A DNA stretch of 64,000 nucleotides, from contig LR746278.1 of assembly GCA_902729315.2 (NCBI GenBank), positions 3,047,501 through 3,111,500 on the forward strand, in the 5' to 3' direction. Origin of the DNA: Spirodela intermedia (lineage: Eukaryota; Streptophyta; Magnoliopsida; Alismatales; Araceae). Below, piece after piece: positions 34,883 to 47,055 of the stretch. A model generated the notes under the pieces. The model was given only the letters and a program-made list of their open reading frames with translations, was not told where the DNA came from and made no database searches. The position numbers and the translations under genes were made by a program. Position 1 is the stretch's first letter. Every line of letters begins with the position of its first letter.

Positions 34883-37800
34883 TTACACCGTGGCATAAGG
34901 TGACCAGCGGATGCTCCCCACGCTTGCTTTCATGGCACCCGCCGGCCTGTTCTCAGGGTCATCTTCTCCAGCTAATGGCAGGTGCCCACCAAGATCAGAA
35001 GAACTGGCTACCTGGGTACTCCCCCTTTTCATACACAGCAAACCGGGGAAAAAGGTTGAGGAAAATAATCAAGATAGATTCTTTTTTATCAATCAATAAG
35101 AGCACTGAACAAAGAAAATTGTTAAAAAAAGGGCACTGAATATCTGCTTTAATTTTTTATTAGGAGCAATAAAGGTCCAAGAATGGCATACTGGTTTTCC
35201 TCATAAAGTGCTCAATTTTAAACTGGTTACAGCTTTTTAGGCCAATTTTGGGGTAATATTTAGAGAACATTAAGAGGTTTCTACTAAGAATGAGCATAAA
35301 ATTCAGCACTCTCGCATGAAATATTTGTAGCTTCCGTACCCTCAATAGCAAATAAAAGCTTCTTCACCATTTCCAGTATTTTTTCCGAAAGCTAATAAAT
35401 ATCTGAAGAAATAATGAAATAACTATCTCGCATTAAATATTTGAACCTTCCGTGTCCTCATTGGCAAATAAAAGTTTCTTCACCATTTACAGTATTTTTT
35501 TTCTGAAAACTAATAAATATCTGAAGAAAAAAAAGAATCAACTACCTCGTAAGCCTGGCCAGGGCGTAGAGGATCCGTGATCGTAACAGCAATGGTGATC
35601 TACAACGAAATCAGGAGGGCATTCAAACTTCCAACATTAAAACTTTTATAATTTCTAGGAGTTTGGGAGCATCAAATTTCCCCTGCAAAATAGTGGGTAG
35701 AGGCAAGAATAGTATTTTTTTTTCTTGTGAAATATTCACCCAAACATATTCCTCAGAATCCAGAAAGATTTCATTTTTTTTCTCCCCCTCATGAGCGTTG
35801 ACCAAAATGTACCTCTATCTAATACCTGGAAGTAGAAGCGGAGAAGCATTCATCCCTGACCAGAAGAATGATCCTGCTGGCCATGATTTCCACGTTCTCG
35901 CAGGCCAGCGCCATCTGCAGCTTCAGCTCCCTCATTCGCCCCATGATTCTGTTGAATAGTCAACGGAGTTCTTCTCTCTTTCCATCTCAAGAATTCCACG
36001 GCTAAGGAATTTGCACAGATCGCAATGCCAAAGCCGGTCAGAGAAGAAAGTAGAATGGAGAGAACAGGGGTCATTTTCAGCTGCAACCATCACAAACATA
36101 CGGCATCATCTTTCCTAACCATTCCAAGGTCAACGAAACATTCAGGTGAGGAGTTTGATTGATGCCAGCAGATTCATCCATACCATGTTGTAGTAGACGT
36201 AGGAGAACAAGATGACCAATGCAAACTGAAAGGAAGCATATGCCCACACATAACTCTTGATAACTGCATCAATAAAACACTGTCTTGAGACCGACACACA
36301 ATCTATTCGAGATTAAACAAAAACAAAAAAAATCTCATACTTGTGGCGCCTAATTGGAGAAAAAACGAAGAAAAAAATTCGTTTTTTGTTTCTTCGTGAA
36401 ATAAAAATTGAAGGAAAATAGCAGGGAAGTAACAAGAAGAGAGATATTCGCCTATCGCAAGAGCACCTCTCTCCGTGAAGAGTGGAGACATGTGGACAAT
36501 TTCTCACCAGAAAAATGGATACTTTGCGCTCTCTCGTATACTTCTTAATTTGAGAATAACTGCCTACTTTTATTTACTTGGTGTATGGAACAACCCATCA
36601 AGAGATAGGGAGGGTAGGCCAACAGAGCAATATAGTCTGAAAGAAAGTCTGCAAAGAACCATTTGAGATGGTTCAAATGATTTGGAAACGATCTTGTCAA
36701 GAGGATGGAGAAAGCAAATGATGAGTATTGAATGGAATAATTCGTCTTCCACAACTAATAGCTGCAAATTGGTGGTGGATTATGAAATCATGATACCATG
36801 GAACTATATATAACTGTCTCGGATTAAACACATAGCTATATATAGATATAAGGAAAAACTAAACAAATAATTCACTGGCATTCCCTCACTGGCCAATGTT
36901 GTGAAGAAGAAACCCACTGGCATGATAGCTTACCTATCGTGGAAGCTATGGCGGATGATAGGAAGCCCAGCGCACAAGAAAAAGGCAAGGACACAGCAAG
37001 AGCACGCGAGCCCATATCCGTAACCTGCTTTCATTTTAGCGAGGCATCTACGTCACCGATAATTAGGCAGCAGTAACCACAAGAACGAAAAGCAGGGATA
37101 TAAAACGATCAATTCTGCAAGAACCCATGTTAAATTTGTTACCAAAAGCTGCTCCAGGAAGCAGAAGTACGCCAGCATGCTAACCATGGCAAGAACTGGT
37201 ACGTCCTGCCAAAACCTATCCAAAGATGGGCAAAAAAATGCGTAAAATAAAAGGAAAATCATGTTGCCTATGTGTGAACACGCATAAGAATAATTATGGT
37301 TCATGTTGTGATGATATTTCTCGTTGGATGGTGGTGTTCTTGAGCATGATTCAGTGAGATTATTTAAAAATAAATTCCGGAAGCGTGTCATCGCAGAGCT
37401 ACACCATGGTCGATGAGGGCCATTCACCTTAGTTGGGCTCTCTCTCCTGGCTGGAGAGTAGCTGACTGCTGTCTGCTGGTGGTGGGGTTTTCAATTCTGA
37501 GCAGTGTTACAGGCAGGTTCTTGACCTCTTGCTTGCAGATGTCACATGTCTTGTTACCCTTGATGCTGAACCATTTCACTGCGCACTCCTGGTGAGCGAG
37601 CGCCAGCTCCCCTCGGCAGCTGCACTCCATCTTGAGAGTCTCCCCGCCCTCAGCCAGCTCAATAAAGCAGATTCTGCAGACTGCCTCCTCTTCGGGAATG
37701 TCTTCCCCATCATCTTCAGCTGCTGAGAACAGGGGGAAAAAAAAGAAAAAATAGTTTTTTGCTGAAATTGGCTAAAGCCGAGAGAAAGGCCCATCTTCAG

Positions 37801-39579
37801 CCATTGTAGGAGGGATGGAATGCCTAGAGAAAATTGAACACTAGACATAATGCTTCACTCAAGGAAGAACACATTAGATGAAATATGATGGCCCAGTAAT
37901 AAGCACAATCACCAGCCGTTTTCGTTGTTGAGTCATCTGCAGAGGGAGCGTCAACAACAACTGGACTGGGAGTTGCTTGGACAATGCGGAAGCGCCCTCC
38001 CAGAGAGTTCATCCGATGCAAGCTTCCACCTTTGACATTACTGGGGACTGACATGGAACGAATGATAGGCTTCTGGGGTTCTTTCTGCAAAATAAGCCCA
38101 TGTATTTTGCCCACAGGCGTTGTTCCAAGGGTTGTCAGGAAAGGTTCAACTGGAATCCACATAAACTAACATTAATTAATAAAAAAATGAAAGGATCATG
38201 AGCCCAAATTTCTCCATATTTTGGAAATGATCAGCTGTTCACTGGTCCATAGCTTTCATTCACCTATAATTATAATCATCTTAATAACGAATATGGGGCT
38301 AATCGTATTGATTAAACTGGAAGTCCTCAGAAAAACTCACCTCCAAACCAGAAAGATCAACCACGTGACTGCCCTGCACAGAAACCAGGCCGGAACCAGA
38401 AACTGGCGTCACGGGCATGGAGTGTGTTCCCTTTCCCATGGTGGATGAGAAGACCCGAGTAAGGGAAAAGGGCCGAGAAGTTGAAGGCTTGTCCTGAGAA
38501 AAATCCGACATGGGAGCTGCTGAACCGAGGAGACCGACTCTTTCACACTCTGCAGTTGGCGTTTTCGCCCTCAGGCTCCTCTGTGGAAGGAGGTTTCTCG
38601 TGGATGGCTTGGCCTTTGCTGAATTGGGCCTTGGCGGCAAGCCCGCTCTGAGGGAATTTGGCGTAGATGCAAGAGGATTGGAGACTCTTGAGGATACGGG
38701 CATCTGCCCTTCAAGGGACCTCGCTGGTATTTCCAATGTGGGCAATTTTGGCCGTCTTGAATGCAATATCGGCTGAATTTCCCTGCCACTTCCTCCATCC
38801 TGGCTTGCCGTCTGGGAAAGCCATTGTGGAAATCCAGTCAAGTAAAAAATCGAGAATAAATTGAAAAAAAAAAAAAACGAAAGAGTTGAGGGGATTTGCA
38901 GCCCACGAGGCCAAAGCTCGATTTTTAAAAAAAAAAATTACATCCTTGCTTCCCATTTAGGATAATTAAAAGAAAAATCACCAAAACCTCCACCGAGAAC
39001 AGAAAGAAATCGTGAGATTTCCAAATCCGAGGCCCCAAACTCGGAGCCACAAGGCTTGGATCAATGAGAACCAGAAAACCGAAATTAATAACGCAACTTG
39101 CATGTGGTGGATCTCACAGAGGCAACCCATACAGCTTCATCAGTAGCTTCAATCCTCGACTCAACAAGGCAACAGGTCCAGCCAGTTCATCAAAACCCAA
39201 GAACAGAATCGCAGAAAAAGTTCGGAATTCCTGAACTGTCGTCTCCGCCACTGTTCAGTGGGATATACGAGTTACTCGAGGCACGCCAATAACCAGGAGT
39301 GCCTTCTTTTCAATAACAGCAACTCTCTCACATAAGGTGCCCCCACCACCATCCTGATGATACCCACCCAAACGAGCAACAGTTTGGAGGATCGAACAAG
39401 TGTTCGTCGCCAAAAATCATATGAGCGAAAGCAGTCATAAAGAGTTCGGCGGATCGAACAAGAAATTGAGCGAAAGCGGTAACAAAGAGTATCATCTCCA
39501 AGAAGAGACCCACCTCCCCGACGCCTGATCCGGCCTCCGCCACCCCGGCCGGCTCAGGGGCTCCTTCGGAGCGCTCCAT
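34883..39579 (-). CDS. RING-CH (MARCH-type) membrane E3 ubiquitin ligase; reading frame broken near the 3' end
   Basis: Exons, 5' to 3': 39579-39514, 38811-38341, 38084-37913, 37719-37428, 37215-37143, 37024-36934, 36263-36184, 36080-35826, 35599-35546, 35011-34883. A low-complexity N-terminal half with a [13 protein letters not shown] block is followed by a C4HC3 RING-CH finger (about 251-300: VCRICF, MECSC, HQEC, CDICKQE) and then about four TM helices (about 335-430) ending [15 protein letters not shown]. Relatives transfer ubiquitin onto membrane proteins; the targets are unknown. Read literally, exon 8 hits TGA at 35852-35850 (491 residues). However, the GC3-rich frame inside that exon is shifted by one base at 35945-35845, and the last two exons are open in the original phase to TAA at 34883. 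Either the gene is damaged or the assembly has two indels. Confidence 0.82.
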
Positions 39580-40964
39580 GGGGAAGACACACAGAGAACT
39601 TCAGGACGGCCCCCCAAAATCCAGACAGATAAAATCAGGCCATCCGACCAAACATTACCAACAGTGGAGAACTGGGAGAAGGGGAACCGAATGTTGAGTA
39701 GAGAAGCGGCCCTTGGACCTTCAGCAGTGAAGAATTGGGAGGATGAGCTCAGCTCGTCCCCTCCTTTTTGGCATGGCTTGTTCTTCAGTGGAGGACCCGC
39801 CAACTTTCTCGAGGGATGGTGCAGGCCGGTGGGCTAGTGGAATGCCGAACTTAGACTGAAACCTCTATTGCCCGTGAGGGAGCTCGGCCGTTAAATGACC
39901 ACGGAGCCCTTGATTCCCATGAAAGCCTTCTGCCAAGAAGAGGAAACACTTTTTCTCCCTCTGTACACAACCTCACGGTCTGCTTCTCAGCCTTTAAGCA
40001 TTATTGAAGGCAAGTAGAGCAATAGTGCCTGATGAGGGGGAGCCAAGGTTTAGGATAACGATGATCATAGTGGGTTGCATTCCATTAGGGTTCTTGAGTT
40101 TAAAGCGCAACCACCACGCATTGACACGCTGTCTTCCAAAGGACTGAACAATGATTTTGCAGTGTGTCCAGGTTGGAAAGGAGGAGCACTAAACAAGTTC
40201 ATTGTCATGGGTCTTAAAACGACCAAAAAAAGCAATGAACTTCTTTAGTCGGCGTTACACTGCCTTTAGAATTCGAGTCCTATTGGCAGAGTTTGACTTT
40301 GCTTCTCTGCCCACGTAACCCTATTGAGGCATAAGTTGACTACTCTTCGACCATGCTACGCTGCTTCCAGTTGACATCAGACGAAGTTGAGGAACAGAAA
40401 GAATGTAGATCTCTTGAATTCGTCTCATGGTTAATAAAAATATTTTGGGGTGAAATAAACGAGAGAAAACATGAAGCTAAGCGTAGCATGAACTAAATAA
40501 TGGTATTCTTCTGGTTTCCTGCCTAAAAAACTCCACCCTTAGACGGATTGTTAGATTCAAATGGGTTGTCTTTGGGAAAACCGAGTTTAAAAAATTAAAA
40601 AAAAAAGATTTTAGGTTGAAATCAAAGGGTGCTGATATTTGGAGGTGCAAGTGGTTGTGTTAAGGTAACGGAGTTGACCGGTGTTCCTCTTGAAGACACA
40701 ATAGTTGTGCTTAAAGAACACATCCAATGACTGCAGTGACACCTCTTTCAGCAGACGCTCTCTCTCTCTCTCTCTCTCTCTCCCCCCCCCCCGTCCCCCC
40801 AGCACTCATTCACACGCACGTGCATACGAACGGGAACGCATCTTTAGTCTTTGTTTTGGGGCTTAGAGAAGAGGTCTAGCTCGAGCTAGGCTTAGCAAGG
40901 CCCAAGCCCAACTCAGACCATTGAAATCTCTACTGTTCAAGAAACGTAAACAATTATCCATATA

Positions 40965-40969
40965 CTCTC

Positions 40970-41024
<55 letters not shown>

Positions 41025-41037
41025 CTCTCTCTCTCTG
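40965..41037. repeat. (CT)n microsatellite, about 73 bp
   Basis: CT repeat with two single-base interruptions (CCCT, CGCT). Confidence 0.95.
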
Positions 41038-41204
41038 TGTGAAGATAGGAGTAATTGCAGAGATGGTGATAACTGGGGGCTGGTAAGTACGGGAGATCAC
41101 ACGGAAGGTTCCCTGCTGAAACCATTCTCAGTACAGTGGATGAAGAAGGCACCGGGAAGATGGGAATTCTAGACGAGAGAATATGGCCAGATGAGTACTG
41201 TTGC

Positions 41205-41226
41205 ACCTCCCTCCCTCCCTCCCTCC

Positions 41227-41266
<40 letters not shown>

Positions 41267-41361
41267 TTATCTATCAATCTATGTATCTATCTATCTGTCT
41301 GTCTATCATGTATTTTCTCTCTGTATCTATCTGTCTGTCTGTCTGTCTATCACGTATTTTT

Positions 41362-41392
<31 letters not shown>

Positions 41393-41490
41393 CTATCTAT
41401 GTATCCATCTATCCATCTACCCATCTATCCATCTATCTATCCATCTGTCTGTCCATCTGTCTATCTGTCTGGCTCTCGATCTGTCTATCT
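41205..41490. repeat. Compound (CCCT)(CT)(CTAT)(CTGT) tetranucleotide array
   Basis: Starts as CCCT units, then CT, then alternating blocks of CTAT, CTGT and CCAT units for about 285 bp. Open frames across it encode only SIYL-type repeats and are not genes. Confidence 0.95.
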
Positions 41491-42236
41491 ACAAGCGGTG
41501 ATTGACGACCTCCATCCAACAAGGGAGTAGTAGTAAATGCTGGCCCACCCGACCTGATGCAGCATTATGGTGTGCCATGGAGCATTCATGACGCGGTGTA
41601 ATGAGATCAAAGCATGTGGCATAGATGAAAGAAGGGGGGATGGAGAGAGAGAGGAAGGAAGAGGGGCCATGAATCACGTCTACGTATTTATCCAAATGTC
41701 GTCACGCATGCATGCAAGACCATGCAGGAACAAATACCTTTTGAGAGAGGTACAATCTGACTTTGACTGCGTTCTCCGTTTACTCTCACCTTTCGAGATG
41801 CCGCGCCTGATCGCTCATCTCTCCTCTTTTCCCCGCGTTCTTGGAGGTTTGGCCCATTGCCCACTTTCAGGCTTTCCTCTCGTCCCACACAGACTCCGCC
41901 CCTTCTCACCAGACAGCCCGTTTCTCCCAAAAATTCCCTCTCTCTCTCTCAGTTACTCACTCACTGACTCAACCGGAGCCGGCCATGTTAGCTGTCACGA
42001 TCAGGAAGAATACGTCGGCGATTTCTGGGCCACTGGGGGAAGTAAACGGAATAAAATTTTGAAGTCTGCGGGGAAGAAAGTCACCGATCGTCAGCTGTAA
42101 GTAACTTATTTTTATCCTTCCAAAAATAGTAATCACCCCCCAATTTGACCGGTCCTGAGAGGCTTATTATCACACCAGAGCGCGAACTGGGTCCCAGCCT
42201 CGATGAAGCACGGGCTTGCCCCACAAAAGCACCCGT

Positions 42237-42352
<116 letters not shown>

Positions 42353-42951
42353 GTATCTCAGTTAATTCGGGGCCCGACCCATCTACATCTCGCCTGTTTT
42401 TCGCGATTATTCAAATATATATGTAAATTGAATGTGACAACATTTCTATAAGTTTATAAGTTGATTTAATTTATGTGTAAATATTTTATATCTCCCCCCG
42501 TGAAGAGACAGGAAACCGAGGCGTCGGGCTGCCGTCTACGTCATGGCGTCCACGTCCAACCCATGCGCCACGCCTACCGACATCGCCGCCGCGGTGAGAA
42601 GGGCCCCGTCGGCGGTGGACCAACTGTGAACGCGCGTAGGAGGGAGAGAGAGAGAGAGGGGGGGTGGGGCGGCGCCGCCGCCGTCCGCAGCGGCGATCTT
42701 TCGGAACGGTCGGGGCAAGGAAACGCCCGCCGAAGATGGATGGATCCTCCACTCCTTTCTTCTTATTGCTTCAACTTTTCCTCCGCCTCTACCCCGTGGC
42801 GGCCTCTCGCAGTGGGGGGGGGGGGGGCGGGTCGCCGCCACCACGGAGCTCACGGCTTCCTCAGTTCAAACCTACGGGCCTCCTTTGGCGCCGAAAAAGG
42901 GGGACAGACAGGAAAGGGAAGATCCCACGGTCATGAAAGGAACAGGATGAA

Positions 42952-44523
42952 TCACTGACAGTTCCTTAAAGCACACCTCTCTCTCTCTCTACAAGAACTC
43001 TGATGACTCTGATGGAGGTGGCGGTGATCTAGGTCGGCGTGGTTTGACCTCGGGGAAGTGGAGGAGGAGGAGGTCAACAGGGAGCAGGAGGAGCTGCGTG
43101 GGCTTCCCTGCTTCAAGAGGACGACGGGAATGGGGCACCTCTTCCGGGCCTCGTGCTCTCTCACCAGCTCCGCCGCTGCCCACTCCAACTTCTCCGCGTT
43201 GGTCTTCTCAGACACCCTCCTCCCTTCAAAGAGAACCGACTCCACGTTCTTCTGCTCCAGCAGCGCCGCCGCCGCCGCCAGGACCTCGCTGCCGTCGGAT
43301 GACTCGAACTTCCCGGGCGCCGCCACGGTGGCCTGGATAAGACGAGGCAGATGGCGGCATTTACATAAATTAAATACACACGAGGTCAGAAGAGTGATAT
43401 AATTCCCATTACCCACCTGGACTCTGATATAGCTCGTTGACCTGGCTTGCCCGAACGCCAGGGACACCGCTTGATCTACCTGTATGATGAGATCGGCCTT
43501 CGTCAGAGCCGTCCGATGGAGAAAGAAAGAGAGAGAGAAGGGGCAGATCTGAAATTCTATGAGACATGAAGGGCGAAGAAAAGGGGAAGAGGTGACCATA
43601 TCCGACGCGCTTTCTCCGGCGATCCTGGCGACCTCCGACCGCGACGGCGGCGCCGCCGACTCTCCGTTCCCGAGGGAGACCACAAGAAGATTCTCCATTC
43701 TGGCGGCGAAGAACTCCTTCCGGTTATTGAGCACGTGGGTGATGGCGGCAGCGGCTGGATTACCCGCCGCCAGGCCGCCATCTAGGGCGGCGATCGCGGT
43801 CTTCCCGTTGACGGACCGCATTTCGGCGTTGCCGACCGTGGCGGCGCAGATTTGACGCATGAGGAAATTGTAGCCGTCGCTCTCGACGGCGTCGGCGCGA
43901 GAGAAGAGGAAGGGCGCCGCCGTCGCCATGTCGAAGCACGGGACCAGCAGCGGCTTCAGCGTGTCCCGCAGCGTTGACTCCCCGAAGACCTGGCGCAGGA
44001 GCTTGTCCGAGGATCTGACAGCCCCCTTCCTATTTGGGAAGATTCTGGAGAGGATCGGCCTCCGGGAACGGAGGAGGCGGTGGCGGTTGGCGGCGAGGAA
44101 GTCGAGGGCCTCAGCGGCGGAGAAGAGGGGGCGGCCGCCGGGCCCGCAGGTGAAGAGCAACGCCGCCAGGAGGCCCCCGGCGCCGGCGCCGGCCGCCACG
44201 TCGAAGAAGTCGGCAATGTGGGCCGACAGGTCGCCAGAGAGCTTCTTCAGCGTTGACTCGAGGCGGGCGAGGGAGGCGGCGGCCAGCAGGCCGTCGGTGC
44301 CACCGCCGGTGTCGATGGAGAGGACTCTGACCCTCCCGGCGGCGCGGGCCGGCGATGCGGCGGCGGCGGCGGCTGAAGGGCGGGGGAGGACTTTGCCGCC
44401 GCCGCCGTCGCCGCCGCCATCGTCGTACCCGAAGAGGAACTTGGACTCCAAGATGGAGAATATCTCGTAGCTCAGCCTGTCCATGTCCAAGCTCGGCTCC
44501 ATCAGAGCCCCACTCCCCGTCAT
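42952..44523 (-). CDS. Class III patatin-like protein (pPLAIII), non-canonical active site
   Basis: Exons 44523-43597, 43479-43417 and 43332-42952; 456 residues. The N-terminal LSYEIFSILESKFLFGYDD block, the KPLLVPCFDMATAAPFLFSR block and the DGG motif (Asp about 248, LDGGLAAGNPAAAAITHVL) identify the plant class III patatins. As in that class, the GxSxG nucleophile elbow is replaced (GAGAG, residues 112-116). The glycine-rich oxyanion motif reads DTGGGTDG (from Asp 71), which departs from DGGGxxG. Some class III members still show acyl hydrolase activity and affect cell elongation, cellulose and lipids in Arabidopsis and rice; others may be inactive. The last 35 residues are low-complexity (S/H-rich) and may be poorly conserved. 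ATG 44523 is the first in frame after a CT-rich leader; a second in-frame ATG lies at 44502. Confidence 0.88.
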   Translation of the reverse strand: MTGSGALMEPSLDMDRLSYEIFSILESKFLFGYDDGGGDGGGGKVLPRPSAAAAAASPARAAGRVRVLSIDTGGGTDGLLAAASLARLESTLKKLSGDLSAHIADFFDVAAGAGAGGLLAALLFTCGPGGRPLFSAAEALDFLAANRHRLLRSRRPILSRIFPNRKGAVRSSDKLLRQVFGESTLRDTLKPLLVPCFDMATAAPFLFSRADAVESDGYNFLMRQICAATVGNAEMRSVNGKTAIAALDGGLAAGNPAAAAITHVLNNRKEFFAARMENLLVVSLGNGESAAPPSRSEVARIAGESASDMVTSSPFLRPSCLIEFQICPFSLSFFLHRTALTKADLIIQVDQAVSLAFGQARSTSYIRVQVGNGNYITLLTSCVFNLCKCRHLPRLIQATVAAPGKFESSDGSEVLAAAAALLEQKNVESVLFEGRRVSEKTNAEKLEWAAAELVREHEARKRCPIPVVLLKQGSPRSSSCSLLTSSSSTSPRSNHADLDHRHLHQSHQSSCRERERCALRNCQ

Positions 44524-44618
44524 TTGCTCTTCGTCTAGAGAGAGAAAGTGACGAGAGAGAGAGAGAGAGAGAGAGAGCGGAAGGAAGACGACGGGGAAAT
44601 GGTGGATGCGGATCGTAT

Positions 44619-44627
44619 GTATATATC
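44619..44627 (-). promoter_or_regulatory. Possible TATA box of the patatin-like gene
   Basis: ATATATA on the minus strand about 100 nt upstream of the start codon. The pyrimidine-rich leader (GA on the + strand at 44551-44577) lies between the two, at a distance that fits a leader of about 70 nt. Confidence 0.4.
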
Positions 44628-45664
44628 AAGCAAAGACTGGCGCACGTTAGTATCTGACACGTGCAGGTGGAAATCGCGGGAGGGCCGTTTAATCATCGCT
44701 CCCGCCGTCCCCCTACACCACCCGGCCGCTTGCAGTGTGCTCAGTGGGGCCCACATCATCTAGGGTGGGCCCCACCGCAAGGATGAACTTTACCTTGAAT
44801 GGCATCGCGCCGGCGCCGGCGCCGAAAACGTTCCTTAACACCGTTGCCCCTGCCGACGGCTCTGCGGTGGAGAATGGGCGGCGCCATCTCCCACGTACGG
44901 ACGTGGGGGAGATCTCGAGACGCGTGGCAGATGATCAGACGACAGAAGCCCGACAGGTAGATTCTCCCGGCTGTCGGTCAGACACGAGCCCAATCACCGA
45001 CGCAGCGTCAACGGTCCACGATCGGTCCGATCATAAAACCACAACCGTTGGATTAATACGGTAGGACCATCGGCACAGGGTCTTATAAGCACGTGTCCGC
45101 ATGTCCGGTCCGTCGCCTCCACGCAGAGTATTCTTCACGCTACCCCATTTGGGGAAAAAATGTTAATATGTCCCTAAAAACAATTTTAGTATTTTTATTT
45201 TGTCCTGTTTTAGTCGGGTTCTTTTGTTTTATTGGAATAAAATAAATTAAAATCCTGCCAGGCCATCGTGGAGGCATCCATGTCTCTTGTCTCAGTATCG
45301 ATCGGCACGTGGGGCCCTCTCTCCGCACGTGACTAGGAGGAATTTAAGCCAATTTTTCAAGATAAAATACAGAAAAAATATACATTATCAGTGGGGGAAA
45401 AAAATTTGTTAAAACAGGTGCCCAAGGATTCACAGCGAGAGAGAGAGAGTCATTGGGGCAGCTTCCACACGTGAGAAGCGTACGTGCAAAGGAGACAGCT
45501 GTCACGATCCGGCAGGCTCTGCGTGTCCCCATCTGGTTCAGGATGGCTCGGGAGGAGGTATCCTAGGCTAGAATCTGGACGGTCTGGATTTCTCGTGATC
45601 TGTGCTCGGAAGCTTCCGAGGACTCCTCATGCTGTTGTCCACACGTGTGGGGACCCACCCGTTG

Positions 45665-45666
<2 letters not shown>

Positions 45667-45705
<39 letters not shown>

Positions 45706-45721
45706 CGCTCGCTCGCTCGCT
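45667..45721. repeat. (CT)n followed by (CTCG)n
   Basis: About 36 bp of CT, then five CTCG units. Confidence 0.9.
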
Positions 45722-46253
45722 CTAGAGTGAGGCCGATAATATGTAAATGTATATATTAAGTAAAATAATGGGCGAGTATTATTAGACGGGTATTTCGAGA
45801 AAAATATTATTTCGATTAATCGAGGGAATTTTCGAGGAGAGCTCCCCGTTAGAGAGAACCGCCGAAAATAAGCAGTCCTCATCGCGGACGATCGATCAAC
45901 ATCTCACGTGCTAGAGTAGAGGAGAAAGCATCACAGGGCCCGGAGAAAGTTCCATCTCCGTCTTCTCGGAGGGACAGAGAGAGAGAGCCTGCTGGAGGGA
46001 GGTAATCAGTGGACAGGTAATACCCAGAGAGAGAGAGAGCGCTTGCAGGAGGGAACCAGACAATGTAGAGGTAAATACGAGAGAGAGAGAGAGAGAGAGG
46101 TGTAACATTACTCCTCTGGCTGCATGTTCTCGTGGGGAAATCCCATCTTCCGGGCGGCTTCTTCCGCTGTACTGCGGATGGTTGCAGCGAGGAAACTTCC
46201 AAGACTTTCTATATTCAACGGTCCCCATGCACCGTCATCGCCGCTTATAGTGC

Positions 46254-46256
<3 letters not shown>

Positions 46257-46300
<44 letters not shown>
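46257..46300. repeat. (GA)n microsatellite
   Basis: About 42 bp of uninterrupted GA. Confidence 0.9.
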
Positions 46301-46304
<4 letters not shown>

Positions 46305-47023
46305 CGGGCAGCGTGCAGTCAAGCCCAATAGGGAAGAGACACAAGTGTCCGTCTGCGAATACAGGTTTTGAGACAGAATAACTCATAGTTAAAAAGACTA
46401 CACAATCGTTCTCTAACTAGGAATTTGTCCGTCCTCTCTCTCTCTCTCCGCCTCTTAAAAGAGATGAAGTTGCAGAACTCCCTCTTCCTCTCTCAGTGCC
46501 ACTTGGCATGATGGGTAGATTATCCATCCTCCGTCGCAATATATGCCGACCCATCATCACCTTTCTCTCTCTCTCTCTCTCTAAACACGCACACGGTGAC
46601 GACGTCTCTTTGTGAGTCTCCAGTACGATAAGAAAGCCCAGGAGAGACGCAACGGGACTCCTTTGACGACGACCGAGAATGGGTGATCCAGTGATCGAGT
46701 TTGACCCGTCAAGGCCTTGCCAGCCCATAGCTTAAAATGGGCTTAATAAATCATGGGCCTCTATACGCTAATCCATCTCACCCAGACCACCCTAGTTGAC
46801 ATTTTTGTTGACTCTACGACTTCCATCATCTGTCTCTCTCTCTCTCTAAATATCTCATTTTCATGAAGAAGTGGGCCCCCACTCTCTCTCTCTCTCTCTC
46901 TCTGTGCCGTGTTTAATGGGAGGGGAAAGTCTTAGAAGAAAGAAGCTCCCTGACGTGCTGGAGTTGGTAAATGATGTCATCATTAGGTCACGCTTCGTCA
47001 TCAATAGATAGAAGCTCTAAATA

Positions 47024-47055
47024 AAATAATAATAATAATAATAATAATAATAATT
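47024..47055. repeat. (ATA)n microsatellite
   Basis: About ten ATA/TAA units. Confidence 0.9.

Noticed and set aside
38711..38865. ATG at 38796 in another frame as start of the RING-CH protein
   Set aside because: That frame ends without homology; joining 39579-39514 to 38811 in phase gives a continuous protein with a proper ATG.
41136..41530. Three overlapping frames of SIYL-type repeats
   Set aside because: Translation of the CTAT/CTGT microsatellite.
41985..42062. 25-codon ORF after a CT-rich leader, with a GTAAG-like donor at about 42098
   Set aside because: Too short, no homology recognised, no onward exon found.
43928..44470. 180-codon plus-strand frame
   Set aside because: Antisense to the patatin-like exon 1; GC-driven shadow.
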